Source of the DNA: Eubacterium sp.
Lineage (GTDB): Bacteria > Bacillota_A > Clostridia > Lachnospirales > Lachnospiraceae
DNA length: 26,883 bases
Assembly (NCBI GenBank): GCA_023663915.1
Contig: JAMPGN010000029.1
Span: forward strand, 1-26,883
Direction of reading: 5' to 3'
Made by a program: the position numbers and the translations under genes. This document shows, piece by piece, positions 6,314-13,814 of this stretch. Position 1 is the stretch's first letter; each line of letters starts with the position of its first letter. The notes under the pieces are model-generated. The model was not told the DNA's origin. It saw only the letters and a list, made by a program, of their open reading frames with translations, and made no database searches.

Positions 6314-8718
6314 TATTTGGATTAGATATCGGGACGAGGAGCATCGTAGGAACGGTGGGCTATCGTGTCGGTGAGAAATTTTATGTAGTCGCGCAAAGCA
6401 TCAGGGAACATGGGACGAGGGCTATGCTGGACGGTCAGATCCACGATATTTACAAAGTGGGTGAGACAATCGCCGAGGTCAAAAACGAGCTGGAAGGACG
6501 AATTGGAAGAGAGTTAAAAGATGTCTGCATTGCGGCGGCGGGACGTGTTCTTCGGACGGTGACGGTCCGGGTGGATTCGGAGCTGAGCGGCGACCGGGAA
6601 GTGAACGGCGAGGATATCTATGCCTTAGACTCCATGGGTGTGGAGAAGGCATATGAGGAATTTCTAGAAAATAACGATACCGGAATCAAATTCTATTGCG
6701 TCGGATATTCGGTAGTTCGTTATTATATGAATGATTATGTAATGATAAACTTGGAAGGGCATAAGGCGAAAACCATCGGGGCGGACATCATTGCGACCTT
6801 TCTGCCGGAGGACGTGGTGGATGGACTATATAAGGCTGTCGGAGGTGCGGGACTGGAAGTGGTGAACCTGACTTTGGAGCCGATTGCGGCAATTCAGGTG
6901 GCGATTCCGGAGATGTACCGCATGTTAAATATTGCGCTGGTCGATGTGGGAGCGGGAACATCCGATATTTCCGTGACCAAAGACGGAAGTATCATTGCTT
7001 ACGGTATGATTCCCATTGCGGGTGACAGTCTGACGGAAGTCGTTGCGAAACATTGTCTGGTAGATTTCGCGACGGCGGAGCAGATTAAGAGAGAGACGGG
7101 TGTCAAAGAGAATATTGAATATCGGGATATCATGGGATTGTCGCAGACGATCTCGACGGCCAAGATCGAGGAAGTCACAAAAGATGCGATTTCCAATATG
7201 ACCGGACAGGTGGCGGATAAGATCAAAGAATTGAATGGTGATAAATCTGTCAGCGCGGTGTTTGTTGTGGGCGGAGGCGGAATGCTGCCGGGCTATACGG
7301 ATGCCCTTGCGGAGAAGCTCGGTATTCAGAAAGAGAGAGTCGCGGTTCGTGGGAAAGAGGTCATGATGAATATCGAATTTCTGGATGAGGATGCCAGAAG
7401 GGATTCCCTCATGGTGACACCGATCGGTATCTGCCTGAGTTACTACGAACAGAGCAATAATTTTATTTTCGTATATTTTAACGAACAGCGCATCAAGATT
7501 TATGATAATAACAAAGTGGCGGTCGTAGACGCGGCAATGCAAGCGGAGTTCCCGAATGACGGACTTTTCCCGAAGCGGGGAAAAGAACTGAATTATACGG
7601 TCAACGGCAAGCCGCGCATCACTAGAGGTATGCTTGGCGAGGCGGCGACCATCACAGTCAATGGTAACGAAGCGGACATTTATACGCCGGTCCATGCCAA
7701 CGACCAGATTAGGGTCAAGGAATCGACGGCGGGCGAGGCGGCGAAACTCGATATCAATCAACTGCCGGAGTTTGGTTCGACGATGCATGTGGAAGTCAAT
7801 GATAAGAAGATTGATCTGCCGAAATTTGCCAGTGTCAACGGACAGCTTCAGTCGGGATATTACAGCATACAGCAGAATGATTCCATCGAGATATTGAGTT
7901 ACTATACCGTGCGCCAGATTGCGGAATTTATGGACGTGATCATCAATCAGGAGATGAATATCTATGTGAATAATAAGCTGGCGAATATGGATACCAAGGT
8001 GTATGAGAATTTTTCCGTCATATGGACGATGGAAGAATTGCAGCTATCCGACCGTGACAGGTATGAGAATGGTCAGATGGAAACGCCAGAAGGCGGCTCG
8101 GAAGTATCTGAGGCGGAGGAGTCTGAGAATGGAGCTTTGGATTCGGAATATGGGGATTCTGGTTATGAGGATTCAGCATACAACGATTCCGGGTATGAAG
8201 ATTCAAAATATGAGGATTCAGGTGATGAGGATTCCGATTATGAAGAGTCGGACGAGGCGGAGTCTGAGGACGGCGAAACCGGCAATACAGGCGGTACGGC
8301 GACAGATGCAGGCAGTACAATCCACAGTGCAAAGGAAAGCGGCAGGGCAGCAGGTAGCGCGCAGTCAGCAGGTGCAGGCAATACAAATAAAGCCGGTGCA
8401 ACGCCGGTCGGTGTAAGTAATACGGCGACAGGCGGTGAAGGAGCGGTTGGCGCAGCAGTCAACACTGATTCCGTCCAGTCCTCAATTCCCGACCCAGTGT
8501 CCAATATAGTAAGGTCGATTTATGTGACTGTAAACAATGCCCCGGTTCAGATGTCGGGCAAATCGCATTATATCTTTGTGGATGTTTTTCAATATATTGA
8601 TTTCGATCTCAGCCAACCTCAGGGCAGTGGTATAGCCACGAAGCTAAACGGCAGGGACGCAAAATATATGGAAGAGGTTCACAATGGTGACGTGATCGAT
8701 ATATACTGGAAGAATTAG
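6280..8718 (+). CDS. Large FtsA/actin-like cell division protein with C-terminal repeat modules
   Basis: The N-terminal ~390 residues are an FtsA/PilM-type actin-fold ATPase: phosphate-1 loop FGLDIGTRS (D16-T19), phosphate-2 loop VDVGAGTSDIS (from V221) and adenosine motif VVGGGG (329-334), with an inserted 1C-like region around 85-170. Unlike classic FtsA (about 420 residues, ending in an amphipathic membrane-targeting helix), it continues to 812 residues. Several short beta-rich modules opening with a xVN pattern follow (about 437-480, 503-545, 560-585). Then come seven DSxYE-type pentapeptides (621-655), a Gly/Ala/Thr-rich linker, and a final module at about 747-812 ending in GDVIDIYWKN. 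No membrane-targeting helix is visible and no ftsZ is nearby. GTG start at 6280 follows a GGGGGAAGAG site. The start lies inside the end of coaE. Whether it serves division or another actin-like function cannot be decided from sequence. Confidence 0.85.
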   Translation: MSETIKFPGQLVFGLDIGTRSIVGTVGYRVGEKFYVVAQSIREHGTRAMLDGQIHDIYKVGETIAEVKNELEGRIGRELKDVCIAAAGRVLRTVTVRVDSELSGDREVNGEDIYALDSMGVEKAYEEFLENNDTGIKFYCVGYSVVRYYMNDYVMINLEGHKAKTIGADIIATFLPEDVVDGLYKAVGGAGLEVVNLTLEPIAAIQVAIPEMYRMLNIALVDVGAGTSDISVTKDGSIIAYGMIPIAGDSLTEVVAKHCLVDFATAEQIKRETGVKENIEYRDIMGLSQTISTAKIEEVTKDAISNMTGQVADKIKELNGDKSVSAVFVVGGGGMLPGYTDALAEKLGIQKERVAVRGKEVMMNIEFLDEDARRDSLMVTPIGICLSYYEQSNNFIFVYFNEQRIKIYDNNKVAVVDAAMQAEFPNDGLFPKRGKELNYTVNGKPRITRGMLGEAATITVNGNEADIYTPVHANDQIRVKESTAGEAAKLDINQLPEFGSTMHVEVNDKKIDLPKFASVNGQLQSGYYSIQQNDSIEILSYYTVRQIAEFMDVIINQEMNIYVNNKLANMDTKVYENFSVIWTMEELQLSDRDRYENGQMETPEGGSEVSEAEESENGALDSEYGDSGYEDSAYNDSGYEDSKYEDSGDEDSDYEESDEAESEDGETGNTGGTATDAGSTIHSAKESGRAAGSAQSAGAGNTNKAGATPVGVSNTATGGEGAVGAAVNTDSVQSSIPDPVSNIVRSIYVTVNNAPVQMSGKSHYIFVDVFQYIDFDLSQPQGSGIATKLNGRDAKYMEEVHNGDVIDIYWKN
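8140..8244 (+). repeat. Seven in-frame 15-base repeats encoding DSxYE pentapeptides
   Basis: Seven consecutive 15-base units inside the FtsA-like gene encode DSEYG, DSGYE, DSAYN, DSGYE, DSKYE, DSGDE and DSDYE. The period is exactly five codons. Codon third positions vary between copies (GATTCA, GATTCC, GATTCT), so the peptide is better conserved than the DNA. The segment is strongly acidic and probably a flexible linker before the last folded module. Confidence 0.9.
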
Positions 8719-8814
8719 AAAACTGGGTGATATCGTTGTAAAAATGTGATTCTTGAATTCGTAAATACGTAAATACTTTTATGATATTAAATAAATAAGG
8801 AAAAGACAAAACAA

Positions 8815-9612
8815 ATGAGACTATGCGCGATAGCCAGCGGAAGCAGTGGGAACTGTGTCTATGTGGGTTCTGATACGACGCATCTTTTGATGGACGTGGG
8901 AATCAGCGCCAAGAGGACGGAAGCTGGACTGAAAGAATTAGGTTTAAAAATGAGTGAGATCGATGGTATTTTTATCACTCATGAGCACGCAGACCATATC
9001 AACGGGCTGGGTGTTTTGTCAAGAAAATACGGTATACCGATCTACGCCACTGCGGGAACGGTCGAGGCAATCCGGCACAATCCGTCGCTTGGAAAGATTG
9101 ATAATGACTTGTTCCAGTACATACGGGCGGATGAAAAATGTACGGTTAAGGATATGACGCTCTATCCGATACGGACATCCCACGATGCGACGGAACCGGT
9201 GGCGTACAAACTCAGCCATGGCAAACAGAAAATAGCTGTCATTACCGACTTAGGATGCTACAACGATTATACCGTAGAATGTCTGCGGGATCTGGATATA
9301 CTTTATCTGGAGGCGAACCACGATATCCATATGCTCCAGGTGGGATCGTATCCGTATTATTTGAAACAGCGTATCTTAGGCGAGAGAGGGCATTTGTCCA
9401 ATGAGGCGGCGGGGAAACTTTTGAGCAGGGTTTTGCATGATCATATGCGTGCGATTGTACTCGGACATCTGAGTCAAGAGAACAATCTGCCGGAACTGGC
9501 TTACGAGTCGGTCAGGGTCGAGGTGACAATGTCGGACACGCCTTACAATGGTAATGATTTCCCTCTGTATGTCGCGAGACGGAGCGAAGTGTCACAGATG
9601 ATAGAGATATAG
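8815..9612 (+). CDS. walJ: MBL-fold metallohydrolase of the WalJ/YycJ family
   Basis: The metallo-beta-lactamase fold hydrolase carries the metal-binding HEHADH motif at residues 56-61, with later ligands in TSHDATEP, ITDLG and LGHLSQENN. The N-terminus MRLCAIASGSSGNCVYVG and 265-residue length match YycJ/WalJ, a 5'-3' DNA exonuclease-like protein linked in Bacilli to the WalRK wall-stress locus and to mismatch repair. No walRK genes are present here. The gene follows the FtsA-like gene by 96 bases, and AAGGAAAA precedes the ATG by about ten bases. The gap carries a tandem GTAAATAC duplication (8761-8776) and only weak promoter-like elements, so it is probably transcribed with polA-coaE-ftsA-like. 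Confidence 0.9.
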   Translation: MRLCAIASGSSGNCVYVGSDTTHLLMDVGISAKRTEAGLKELGLKMSEIDGIFITHEHADHINGLGVLSRKYGIPIYATAGTVEAIRHNPSLGKIDNDLFQYIRADEKCTVKDMTLYPIRTSHDATEPVAYKLSHGKQKIAVITDLGCYNDYTVECLRDLDILYLEANHDIHMLQVGSYPYYLKQRILGERGHLSNEAAGKLLSRVLHDHMRAIVLGHLSQENNLPELAYESVRVEVTMSDTPYNGNDFPLYVARRSEVSQMIEI

Positions 9613-9619
9613 GTACAGT

Positions 9620-9662
9620 GCGCATACGCTTTTCGGGTAGCATACCGATAGCAGAAATGCGC
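9620..9662 (+). other. Intergenic hairpin before the ACT-domain gene
   Basis: GCGCAT (9620-9625) pairs with ATGCGC (9657-9662), with an inner CGGGTA/TACCG arm (9634-9639 and 9643-9647). There is no T-run, so it is not a typical terminator. It lies about 15 bases before the ribosome binding site of the next gene and could stabilise or modulate the message. Function unknown. Confidence 0.4.
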
Positions 9663-9688
9663 GATAGAAGAGGACAATGGAGGATATT

Positions 9689-9961
9689 ATGAAAAAAACA
9701 ATTATCACAGTCGTAGGCAGAGACACCGTGGGCATTATCGCAGGAGTATGTACCTATCTGGCAGATAACCAGATCAATATACTGGATATCTCACAGACGA
9801 TTGTTCAAGGATATTTTAACATGATGATGATCGTGGACATGAGCGGTACGGACAAGGATTTTGGCATGATCGTCAAAGAATTAGAGCAGCTTGGAGAAAA
9901 GATTGGCGTTATCATCAAGTGCCAGAAGGAAGAAATATTCAGCCAGATGCATAGAATCTGA
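9689..9961 (+). CDS. ACT-domain protein (UPF0237 family)
   Basis: A single ACT domain fills nearly the whole 90-residue protein: [20 protein letters not shown], then [25 protein letters not shown]. The [11 protein letters not shown] turn is where ACT domains usually bind a small ligand, often an amino acid. I chose the ATG at 9689 because GGAGG at 9679-9683 sits five bases upstream. An in-frame ATG at 9677 would overlap this site. The neighbour 29 bases downstream is the UPF0210 gene, its usual partner in Firmicutes, so the pair probably works together. The ligand and process are unknown. The domain resembles the ACT domains of GcvR-type regulators, but nothing here proves a regulatory role. 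Confidence 0.88.
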   Translation: MKKTIITVVGRDTVGIIAGVCTYLADNQINILDISQTIVQGYFNMMMIVDMSGTDKDFGMIVKELEQLGEKIGVIIKCQKEEIFSQMHRI

Positions 9962-9990
9962 GAAGAAACCAAAAGACGATAGGAGCGGAC

Positions 9991-11355
9991 ATGATCAATA
10001 TATTTGAAGTGGCGGAAACAAATGAAATGATAGAAAAAGAAAATCTGGACGTGCGGACGATCACGCTTGGAATCAGCCTGTTGGACTGCATCGATGCGGA
10101 CTTGAAGCTGGTCAATGAAAAAATCTATCAGAAGATATACGATGCGGCGAAGAGTTTAGTTGCGACGGGAGATTACATATCTGATGAGTACGGGATTCCC
10201 ATCGTGAATAAAAGAATATCGGTGACGCCGATTGCGCTGGTGGGTGGTGCGGCATGCAAGTCGTCCGAGGATTTCATTTCGATTGCGCATACACTAGATA
10301 AGGTGGCACATGAGGTTGGCGTCAATTTTATTGGCGGTTATTCCGCGTTGGTATCGAAAGGGATGACGGCGGCGGACGAGATGTTGATCCGTTCGATCCC
10401 GAAAGCACTGGCATCGACAGAGCGGGTATGCAGTTCGGTCAATGTCGGTTCCACCAAGACTGGAATTAATATGGATGCTGTCAGACTGATGGGAGAGATC
10501 GTTTGGCAGACGGCGGAGGCGACGAAAGAGAACGATTCGCTCGGCTGTGCAAAGTTGGTCGTATTCTGCAATGCGCCGGACGATAACCCGTTTATGGCAG
10601 GAGCTTTTCACGGAGTGACGGAGGCGGATAAGATCATCAACGTGGGGGTCAGCGGTCCCGGGGTCGTCAAGACTGCGCTGGAAAAGGTGCGGGGCGAGAA
10701 TTTCGAGGTGTTGTGCGAGACGATTAAGAAGACAGCGTTCAAAGTAACCCGTGTAGGGCAGCTTGTGGCGAAAGAGGCATCGAAACGTTTAAATGTCCCG
10801 TTCGGGATAGTCGATCTGTCCCTCGCGCCGACACCGGCGATTGGGGATTCTGTGGCGGACATTCTGTGCGAGATCGGATTGGAACAGGTCGGCGCGCCCG
10901 GCACGACGGCGGCTCTTGCGCTGCTAAACGACCAGGTCAAGAAGGGTGGCGTGATGGCGTCTTCCTATGTGGGAGGCTTGAGCGGAGCTTTTATTCCGGT
11001 CAGCGAAGACAAGGGGATGATCGATGCGGCAGCGTCGGGAGCCTTGACGCTAGAGAAATTGGAGGCGATGACCTGTGTCTGTTCGGTTGGACTTGACATG
11101 ATCGCCATTCCGGGCGACACGAAGGAGACGACGATCTCTGGCATCATCGCAGATGAGATGGCGATCGGTATGGTCAACCAGAAGACGACGGCGGTGCGGC
11201 TTATCCCCGTGATTGGCAAAGGAGTAGGGGAGACGGTAGAGTTTGGTGGACTTCTTGGCTATGCGCCGATCATGCCGGTCAACAGCTACGGATGTGATGC
11301 TTTTGTAAATAGAGGCGGCAGGATTCCCGCGCCGATTCATAGTTTTAAGAATTGA
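9991..11355 (+). CDS. UPF0210/DUF711 family protein (PFL-like fold)
   Basis: The 454-residue protein begins [30 protein letters not shown], typical of UPF0210. Other family segments are the [10 protein letters not shown] stretch, [17 protein letters not shown] [25 protein letters not shown] and the Gly-rich [15 protein letters not shown]. Structural-genomics work places the family in a pyruvate formate-lyase-like barrel, but I see no glycyl-radical loop (RVxGY) and no catalytic cysteine pair of the PFL type. Enzymatic activity is therefore unassigned. An AGGAG site precedes the ATG by six bases. It is probably co-transcribed with the ACT gene just upstream, and transcription ends at the hairpins that follow. 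Confidence 0.9.
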   Translation: MINIFEVAETNEMIEKENLDVRTITLGISLLDCIDADLKLVNEKIYQKIYDAAKSLVATGDYISDEYGIPIVNKRISVTPIALVGGAACKSSEDFISIAHTLDKVAHEVGVNFIGGYSALVSKGMTAADEMLIRSIPKALASTERVCSSVNVGSTKTGINMDAVRLMGEIVWQTAEATKENDSLGCAKLVVFCNAPDDNPFMAGAFHGVTEADKIINVGVSGPGVVKTALEKVRGENFEVLCETIKKTAFKVTRVGQLVAKEASKRLNVPFGIVDLSLAPTPAIGDSVADILCEIGLEQVGAPGTTAALALLNDQVKKGGVMASSYVGGLSGAFIPVSEDKGMIDAAASGALTLEKLEAMTCVCSVGLDMIAIPGDTKETTISGIIADEMAIGMVNQKTTAVRLIPVIGKGVGETVEFGGLLGYAPIMPVNSYGCDAFVNRGGRIPAPIHSFKN

Positions 11356-11419
11356 GAGATAATTTTATTCTTTAGGAAGTTCCTGTGGTTATTGTAAATT
11401 TGTCAATGGTAAATTGAAA

Positions 11420-11458
11420 GGCTGCACAACGGATGGTGTTCCGTATGCAGCCCATTTT
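11420..11458. terminator. Hairpin terminator between convergent genes
   Basis: GGCTGCA (11420-11426) pairs with TGCAGCC (11446-11452), and ACGGA/TCCGT extends the stem inside to a six-base loop. CATTTTAT follows on the plus strand and CTTTCAATTT on the minus strand, so it could stop transcription in both directions. Confidence 0.72.
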
Positions 11459-11464
11459 ATGGTA

Positions 11465-11541
11465 TAGGAAATTCTTACGCAAATTTCGAGTTCGCGAAGC
11501 GAATCTCGCAATCGAGCGTAGCTCGATTTTTGTCTTTCCTA
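11465..11541. repeat. Compound palindromic element, possibly a repeated intergenic element and terminator
   Basis: Outer arms TAGGAAA (11465-11471) and TTTCCTA (11535-11541) enclose two hairpins. The first is CGAGTTCGC/GCGAA-CTCG (11487-11508). The second is ATCGAGC-GTA-GCTCGAT (11511-11527) followed by four further T residues, a plausible plus-strand terminator. The self-similar GCGAAGCGAA and GAGCGTAGCTC words look like repeated extragenic palindromes. It ends just before the stop of the minus-strand chemotaxis gene. Confidence 0.6.
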
Positions 11542-11557
11542 GGAAAAAGGATATCTA

Positions 11558-12982
11558 TCACTCAGCGAAAACATGCAGATTTTCCTTCTCCAAGGATTCC
11601 GCGTTAGCGATGATCTGTCTAAAGTCAGCGATCAGATCTTCGGAGAGTTTCACTGCCTGTTGGTATTCGTTCTCAGCCTTCGAGAAATCCTGTGACTTGA
11701 TCGCAGCGATCACGTTCTTGCCATATCCATGGAAACGACGGTGTTTCTCAGCAAGTCCGGACCAGAGCGGAGAGATTAGGGCGTTGCGCGGTGTCATCGC
11801 ATAGTAGAAATGGCCGAAAGCGCATTTCGTGTCGTCCGTCTGGAGCGGCAGACATGTCTGGCTCTTGACCATATTGCCGAGGGTATTCAGCCAGTTCTGG
11901 TGAGCAATGATGGCGTTCTGTACGTTGGTGATGAATTGGCGGTTGTCTAACATATAGAATATGTCATTGCTCATCTTGCCCATCAGTTTCGCGGAGTCAT
12001 CCAGCCCCTTCTCGATCTCTTCCACTGGTCTCATGTTCTGCTTCAGATTATTGGATACCGATTCCAGATTGTTGGACTGGTCATTTAACGCATGGCATTC
12101 CTCACGAAGCTTGCCCATCTGATCCTGTACGTTGGTAACGGAGCTGAAAATCTCCTCGCTCGTAGCAGCGATCGTCGTGATGGAATCGTTGATGTTGACG
12201 ATGTTGGCAACGTTATTTTCATTGTTTACAAGCACTTTGCCAAGATTTTCGCGCATGGTGCCTAATTCCAATACAGACTGATCCAGGCTGTTAGAAGTCA
12301 TGGTAGCCGCAGACTCGATCTCTGCGATAAACTCTTCCATATTGGCGGTGAGCTGTTTCGTCTCGTCTGCAAGGCTTCGGATCTGTTCGGCTACCACAGC
12401 AAACCCTCTTCCCGCTTCCCCGGCTCTTGCTGCTTCGATGGAAGCATTCAGCGCGAGCATGTTGGTCTGGGAGGAGATGGAATTGATTCCTTTGATAACT
12501 TCATTCATGCCCTTGATGATATCCAGTAATTGGTGCATATCATCTTTCATTTCGCTTGATTTATCGATCGTTGCCTGCGATTCCTCTACGATCGTGGAAA
12601 TTTCGCGGCTGCTCGACTCCATATCTTCCATGATCTCGCCGGCGGCGGCGGATACTTGTGTGATTGACTCGGTGAAGCCCTCATGTGCATTTACGACTTC
12701 GTTCATATTCTCCTCGGTCAGTCTGGAAGCCTGAACGACGATTTCGGATATTTCCTTGACGTTGGTACTGATATTTGACATTTTGTCGGTGCTGTCGCTC
12801 ATGGCGAGGTCAAGGGCGCTTATTTTCATAACTGCGAAACAGACATCGCCTACCAAGCGATTGAATTTCTCCCTGCCATCTGCTAATCTGGACTGAATCT
12901 GCGAGGCATCTTTATTTCCTTCAACCGGTTCCATTTTGGCGATGCTTTGCAAAACTTTATCATTTTTCATTTTCATTTTCAT
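11558..12982 (-). CDS. Soluble methyl-accepting chemotaxis protein with C-terminal CZB zinc-binding domain
   Basis: The protein (474 residues) has no membrane segment or signal peptide, so it is a cytoplasmic receptor. Residues about 60-300 form the MCP signalling coiled coil. Its hairpin tip is highly conserved ([20 protein letters not shown], then [17 protein letters not shown], about 174-203), the CheA/CheW contact. The C-terminal ~130 residues fit a CZB domain: H361 and W364 (AHQNW), C387 (KCAFGHFYY), and H414/H418 (KHRRFH). These are the expected zinc ligands, so it probably senses zinc or hypochlorite-type oxidation of the zinc thiolate. No N-terminal PAS or other sensor is recognisable. 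The start at 12982 follows a strong GGGAGG site (12990-12995); an upstream in-frame ATG at 13006 spans that site. No other chemotaxis or flagellar genes lie in the window. Confidence 0.92.
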   Translation of the reverse strand: MKMKMKNDKVLQSIAKMEPVEGNKDASQIQSRLADGREKFNRLVGDVCFAVMKISALDLAMSDSTDKMSNISTNVKEISEIVVQASRLTEENMNEVVNAHEGFTESITQVSAAAGEIMEDMESSSREISTIVEESQATIDKSSEMKDDMHQLLDIIKGMNEVIKGINSISSQTNMLALNASIEAARAGEAGRGFAVVAEQIRSLADETKQLTANMEEFIAEIESAATMTSNSLDQSVLELGTMRENLGKVLVNNENNVANIVNINDSITTIAATSEEIFSSVTNVQDQMGKLREECHALNDQSNNLESVSNNLKQNMRPVEEIEKGLDDSAKLMGKMSNDIFYMLDNRQFITNVQNAIIAHQNWLNTLGNMVKSQTCLPLQTDDTKCAFGHFYYAMTPRNALISPLWSGLAEKHRRFHGYGKNVIAAIKSQDFSKAENEYQQAVKLSEDLIADFRQIIANAESLEKENLHVFAE

Positions 12983-13016
12983 TCTGTAACCTCCCGTGTT
13001 AAACAATACTTGTTTT

Positions 13017-13025
13017 ATTATAGCA
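13017..13025 (-). promoter_or_regulatory. Extended -10 promoter for the chemotaxis gene
   Basis: On the minus strand the sequence TGCTATAAT gives a perfect TATAAT with an upstream TG (extended -10). No good -35 is found at normal spacing, and no sigma-D-type sequence is evident. The leader would be about 30 bases to the start codon. Confidence 0.5.
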
Positions 13026-13082
13026 GATTATTTTTTGTATTTCTATATCAAAACGAAGAAAAACAGAAATTGGCACTGTCTG

Positions 13083-13133
13083 TTGACATAGCGTAAGTTG
13101 TCGGTCTATAATGTATTCGTATTATTTTAATAC
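13083..13133 (+). promoter_or_regulatory. Consensus sigma-A promoter with a palindrome at the start site
   Basis: TTGACA (13083-13088) and TATAAT (13107-13112), both perfect, are separated by 18 bases. GTATTA-TTT-TAATAC (13119-13133) is a perfect inverted repeat that begins where transcription should start. That is a typical place for a repressor operator, though it could also form a weak 5' hairpin. It serves the ECF transporter S gene, with a leader of about 60 bases, too short for a known riboswitch. Confidence 0.8.
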
Positions 13134-13181
13134 ATACCAAATTATTTTTGATTTATGAATTAAGAGAGGGAGGAAATTCTA

Positions 13182-13724
13182 ATGAAGAAACTATCTGTGA
13201 AAAGTGTAGTTGCAATCGGTATCGGAGCCGCATTATTCTTCGTGCTGGGCAAGATCGCGATCCCGACACCTGTTCCGAATACGAATATCAGTTTGCAGTA
13301 TGCGATTCAGGCGGTGTTTGCAACACTGTTTGGTCCGATTGCTGGTCTGTTGATCGGATTTGTGGGACATACACTGATTGATGCTACCAGTTATGGTCCG
13401 TGGTGGAGCTGGATTATCGCTTCTGCATTTGTCGGTCTAGTGATTGGTTTTGTGACCATGAAGATGGACATCAACGAGGGGATCGACTCGAAGAAGATCG
13501 TTCGTTTTAATGTCGCGCAGGCGATCGCGCATTTATTGGCATGGGGACTTGTTGCGCCGTGTCTTGATATTCTGATCTATTCAGAACCGATCGAGAAACT
13601 TTTTGCGCAGGGACTCGTTGCGGGCATTTCTAATATCCTCACGACGGGGATTGTCGGCACGCTTTTACTGGTAGCGTATGCGAAGACCGTTGTGAAGAGA
13701 GGTTCTTTGAACAAAGAGGACTAA
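13182..13724 (+). CDS. ECF transporter S component (UPF0397 family)
   Basis: Substrate-binding membrane subunit of an energy-coupling-factor vitamin transporter. The 180-residue protein begins MKKLSVKSVVAIGIGAALFF and has about five to six hydrophobic segments, with family marks PTPVPNTNISLQYA, FGPIAGLLIGFVGH and the aromatic YGPWWSW. Its length and motifs fit the UPF0397 group, related to the riboflavin-type S components. The substrate of this group is not settled, and no biosynthetic gene or riboswitch in the window points to one. GGGAGGA precedes the ATG. The ATPase and T-subunit genes follow in order, making a dedicated S-A-T set. A hairpin with a T-run separates it from the ATPase gene and may lower expression of the following genes. 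Confidence 0.9.
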   Translation: MKKLSVKSVVAIGIGAALFFVLGKIAIPTPVPNTNISLQYAIQAVFATLFGPIAGLLIGFVGHTLIDATSYGPWWSWIIASAFVGLVIGFVTMKMDINEGIDSKKIVRFNVAQAIAHLLAWGLVAPCLDILIYSEPIEKLFAQGLVAGISNILTTGIVGTLLLVAYAKTVVKRGSLNKED

Positions 13725-13745
13725 TTTAACGAAGGTAACGGCTTG

Positions 13746-13777
13746 GAGCTGCTGCTGGTGAAGCGGCGGCTCTTTTT
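13746..13777 (+). terminator. Internal terminator/attenuator between S subunit and ATPase genes
   Basis: GAGCTGCTGC (13746-13755) pairs with GCGGCGGCTC (13763-13772), using two G-U pairs, followed by TTTTT. It lies between two genes that should be expressed together, so it probably gives partial read-through and more S subunit than ATPase. Confidence 0.7.
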
Positions 13778-13814
13778 GCGAAAATAGAAACACCACACGA
13801 GAAGGAGCATAAAT

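Noticed and set aside
6925..7788. Long minus-strand open frame (287 codons) inside the FtsA-like gene
   Set aside because: It lies antisense to well-conserved actin-fold coding sequence, its product is rich in Arg and His with no domain pattern, and it has no convincing ribosome binding site. It is a codon-bias shadow.
8003..8504. Open frames on both strands across the repeat linker of the FtsA-like gene
   Set aside because: The 15-base periodic and Gly/Ala-rich sequence keeps other frames open. The products are low-complexity Arg/Met- or His/Pro-rich strings, not proteins.
11433..11804. Plus-strand open frame of 123 codons starting within the terminator hairpin
   Set aside because: It begins in the hairpin loop and runs antisense to the CZB domain of the chemotaxis gene. 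No ribosome site was seen.
13113..13181. Vitamin riboswitch upstream of the ECF transporter
   Set aside because: The leader is only about 60 bases and shows no conserved riboswitch core. The only structure is a short AT-rich palindrome.
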